Assembly (NCBI GenBank): GCA_016717655.1
Contig: JADKFC010000017.1
Location: 7,386-71,385, forward strand
Source: Saprospiraceae bacterium
GTDB taxonomy: Bacteria; Bacteroidota; Bacteroidia; Chitinophagales; Saprospiraceae
Length of the DNA: 64,000 nt
Reading direction: 5' to 3'
The first letter of the stretch is position 1. Every line of letters begins with the position of its first letter. The notes under the pieces were generated by a model. The model saw only the letters and a list, made by a program, of their open reading frames with translations, searched no databases and was not told where the DNA came from. Of this stretch, positions 61,917 to 64,000 are shown one piece after another. The translations under genes and the position numbers were made by a program.

Positions 61917-63335
61917 TTATGGCTTTATATTGATCCTAATCGAGCAAAAATCTGTATTATTGTTTTGATCGTACAGATGGATTTCAACATCAAGGGTTTT
62001 GCCGATCTCAGCTGGACAAAGTTTTAAAAACTCTGACAATAAATTTGAGCCGTTGTTGCATGTGTCGGGCTGTACCTTTTTAATTAGGAATTTTAATTCT
62101 GATGAAGATGAACAGTCATCATAACTGCCGGCATCAAAAAAATTAGCAGGTACCTCGCCTCCATTGGCTGCGTAAAAAACAGCTACATTTGTTTTGCAAT
62201 AGGGTATTGGTTTTTTGTTGTCATTTGGGCATGGATTTGATCCCGCCACAATCAAATTGACAACCACCGAGTCACTATTGTTGCTGTCATCTGTAACTTT
62301 TATCACCACAGGAAAAGTTTGACCTTCATCAGAGGCACACAAACTGATATAGGGCTTAAACACATTGTCTCCATTGCCACACGAATCGGATATTCTTTTG
62401 ATTTTGAGATCCAGATTTGTATCGCAGTTGTCATAACTTCCAGCATCAAATGTGGTTGCATATAATAAATTATTGCCGGGAGTATACGTTACTTCTACAT
62501 TGTTTTTACAATAAGGTACCGGTTTTTCAATATCTAATAAACAGGGATTAACAGATGCGTAGTACCCGGCTTTTTTGATTTTAAAATAGGTTTGACCATC
62601 CGTGTTGGTAAGTTGGTTGTTTTTTGTCCACCTTCCCAAAACCGGGTCGAAATACCAAATCGTATTTGAAAATTCCTTCTTAAGCTCTTCACTGAGGTAA
62701 AAAGTCACTTCAGCATCCTCTTTCCATGTCAAGCTTTGATTTTGATCGTTTAGAATATCGATCCAAATTACTTTTGATGGTTGTAATACACCGTCTGTTG
62801 CCAACACTGCAAGCATGTTGTTTTTTGTCTCTCTTTCAAGGTCAAGAAATTGTAGACGGACCTTTGGATTATTGCCGATAACCAGGTTGGAAGGCAGGCC
62901 GACTTTGATCTGATTGGTTAGATTCAAATCGGAAGCTGAACTGGACAATAATTGATCTACTGACAAAGCCTTTAATACTGGATGTAGGTCTATCTGCCCG
63001 TTCTCTTCAAACAAAGAATTAAAAATATTGGGTGAAAAGCCTTCCTTTTCAAAAACCAGGTAGGTTTTGTCTTTTTGGACAGCCTGCCCTTTTAATTCAA
63101 ATCTCCCTTCTGCATTGGTGGTGGTTCGACCTAATTCGAAATTCTCATACATGACTTTTACAACCGCATTGGCAATTGGGATCTCATTATTGTCTGTAAT
63201 TTTTCCGGATAGAGTTGATTTTATTAGCTCTACGGAATCAGGTATTCCGGTTTCTGTAACGTTGTCTCTTTCTTTATCACAAGCAGTAATACTGAAGCTC
63301 AGGATAAGAACAATTATGAAAAGTTTATTTAACAT
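61917..63335 (-). CDS. Lipoprotein with carboxypeptidase-regulatory-like domain and two Cys-rich repeat units
   Basis: 472 residues from the ATG at 63335; a longer frame to 63383 adds an unlikely leader. Lipoprotein signal (ITAC, Cys19). Residues about 40-110 form a CarboxypepD-regulatory-like beta-sandwich (LSGKITDNNEIPIANAVVKV). The C-terminal half contains two similar units (KPVPYCKNNVEVTY...FDAGSYDNCD and KPIPYCKTNVAVFY...FDAGSYDDCS), resembling HYR-type ectodomains common in Saprospiria. No catalytic site. Surface or outer-membrane exposed by inference. It lies upstream of, and in the same direction as, the ECF sigma factor gene, with about 45 bases between. Confidence 0.85.
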   Translation of the reverse strand: MLNKLFIIVLILSFSITACDKERDNVTETGIPDSVELIKSTLSGKITDNNEIPIANAVVKVMYENFELGRTTTNAEGRFELKGQAVQKDKTYLVFEKEGFSPNIFNSLFEENGQIDLHPVLKALSVDQLLSSSASDLNLTNQIKVGLPSNLVIGNNPKVRLQFLDLERETKNNMLAVLATDGVLQPSKVIWIDILNDQNQSLTWKEDAEVTFYLSEELKKEFSNTIWYFDPVLGRWTKNNQLTNTDGQTYFKIKKAGYYASVNPCLLDIEKPVPYCKNNVEVTYTPGNNLLYATTFDAGSYDNCDTNLDLKIKRISDSCGNGDNVFKPYISLCASDEGQTFPVVIKVTDDSNNSDSVVVNLIVAGSNPCPNDNKKPIPYCKTNVAVFYAANGGEVPANFFDAGSYDDCSSSSELKFLIKKVQPDTCNNGSNLLSEFLKLCPAEIGKTLDVEIHLYDQNNNTDFCSIRINIKP

Positions 63336-63819
63336 AACAAGTATTTTAAAATTAATGATTGATTGAATTATTGTCAAATGCATTTAACCTACAATCATTA
63401 TACACCAACAAGAGGTGATTTGTGGCAAATGAAGTGTTTTTTCTTCAAATCAAATGATTTTAATGCTGTATTTAAGTAATTCCTTAGTTTTTCTCGTTCA
63501 GGAATTAATAAGAATTAAGAGTTAAAGGATAACTTCTGGTATTTAGCCTGTGGATAATAAAATACGAGATTTTCTTTAACTAAAACATCTTGATTTTAGC
63601 AAATTTTTTGTTTTAAAAGTAATAAATTGGATATTTTGTGGGTTTGGTACAAAAGAATGCGGGTGAATTATTTTCAATTGACACTTAGCATTTTAGAAAT
63701 GTAGTATTTTCAACATCAACAACTCCAACTTTTATTTTATGAAATGAGGAGCTTTTGGAAAGTAATCTGAGGGACGGGATGAGAAAAGACATTAGTAACT
63801 TATAATTGGTTCATAAAAG
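63336..63819. other. Intergenic region, no gene recognised
   Basis: About 480 A+T-rich bases between the lipoprotein gene and the partial SPFH copy. No convincing coding frame, hairpin or promoter match was seen. Confidence 0.5.
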
Positions 63820-64000
63820 ATGGTATTTGACAGAAGAAATAAGGATGTTGCCAAAGCTGTATTTATAGATCAAAATATAGTGGAACTTTATCAGTCAGAC
63901 ATGGAGAATCACTTGTTGGAGGCCAACAACAAGGTATTGGAGCCACTGGGTGTAAGATTAAATTTTATTACCCTCATCTTTGATTTGGACGAACAAGCCA
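63820..64000 (+). pseudogene. 5'-truncated duplicate of the SPFH-like gene (continues beyond window)
   Basis: From the ATG at 63820 the 181 bases align without gaps to 59551-59731 of the SPFH-like gene, with about 15 mismatches counted by eye (about 92 percent identity). The frame stays open to the edge. Homology stops abruptly at this ATG, so the signal peptide and first 130 residues are absent. It is either a duplicated fragment or a shortened paralogue; the right end is outside the window. Confidence 0.75.

Noticed and set aside
1..64000. CRISPR arrays, insertion sequences, prophage or integrase genes
   Set aside because: No spaced direct repeats, transposase, integrase or phage structural genes were found; the only tandem repeat has no spacers.

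Overview
The window looks like a chromosomal segment of a Bacteroidota bacterium, most likely from the Saprospiria/Chitinophagia side of the phylum. Visible support: the gliding lipoprotein GldH next to grpE-dnaJ, two secreted enzymes with C-terminal type IX secretion (T9SS) sorting domains, an S46 dipeptidyl-peptidase, BlaI/BlaR1 with a TonB-type C-terminus, DUF2480, a lipoprotein with two repeated Cys-rich ectodomain units, weak Shine-Dalgarno signals, and several promoters matching the Bacteroidota consensus TTG-N(19-20)-TAnnTTTG. The taxon is inferred, not proven.

Layout. 0-9.7 kb: small secreted protein, RecX, DinB-like protein, protein methyltransferase, S46 peptidase, BlaR1/BlaI pair with a visible operator, acyl-CoA dehydrogenase, M50 protease. 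9.7-19.4 kb: flippase-like membrane protein, M1 aminopeptidase, peptide ABC importer parts (solute-binding gene interrupted), MeaB GTPase, M23 endopeptidase. 19.4-19.6 kb: a free-standing, minus-strand, tRNA-like RNA gene with its own promoter and terminator and an 88-nt structured insertion; this is the most unusual element seen. 19.9-28.3 kb: Wzz-like protein and O-antigen ligase, then a minus-strand run of EEP phosphatase, two rhomboids, MutL, a small membrane protein and a phosphoglucose/phosphomannose isomerase. 28.5-36.6 kb: threonylcarbamoyl-AMP synthase, thioredoxin-fold proteins, aldose epimerase, TPR protein, gldH-dnaJ-grpE. 37-42.4 kb: TonB-C protein, AraC regulator, serine hydrolase, a 57-bp tandem repeat beside a C-rich telomere-like tract, DUF2480, ScpB. 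42.6-51.5 kb: HtpG, acetyltransferase, lipoprotein, NadR-like kinase, MsrA, and an overlapping polyamine operon (arginine decarboxylase, agmatinase, deoxyhypusine-synthase homologue). 51.6-64 kb: exported proteins (BNR/sialidase-like, Ntn hydrolase, cytochrome c, M64 peptidase), MscS channel, transglutaminase-like protein, SPFH-like lipoprotein, an ECF sigma factor with a membrane-anchored partner, and at the right edge a second, 5'-truncated copy of part of the SPFH-like gene.

A striking property is the number of interrupted genes. Eight reading frames are broken by one frameshift or one in-frame stop although the protein sequence continues on the other side: solute-binding protein, O-antigen ligase, sugar-phosphate isomerase, aldose epimerase, thioredoxin-like protein, DnaJ, TonB-C protein, DUF2480. 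Because housekeeping genes such as dnaJ are included, consensus or assembly errors are the simplest explanation, with real decay as the alternative. All coordinates, motifs and repeat counts were read by eye; no database search or folding program was run.
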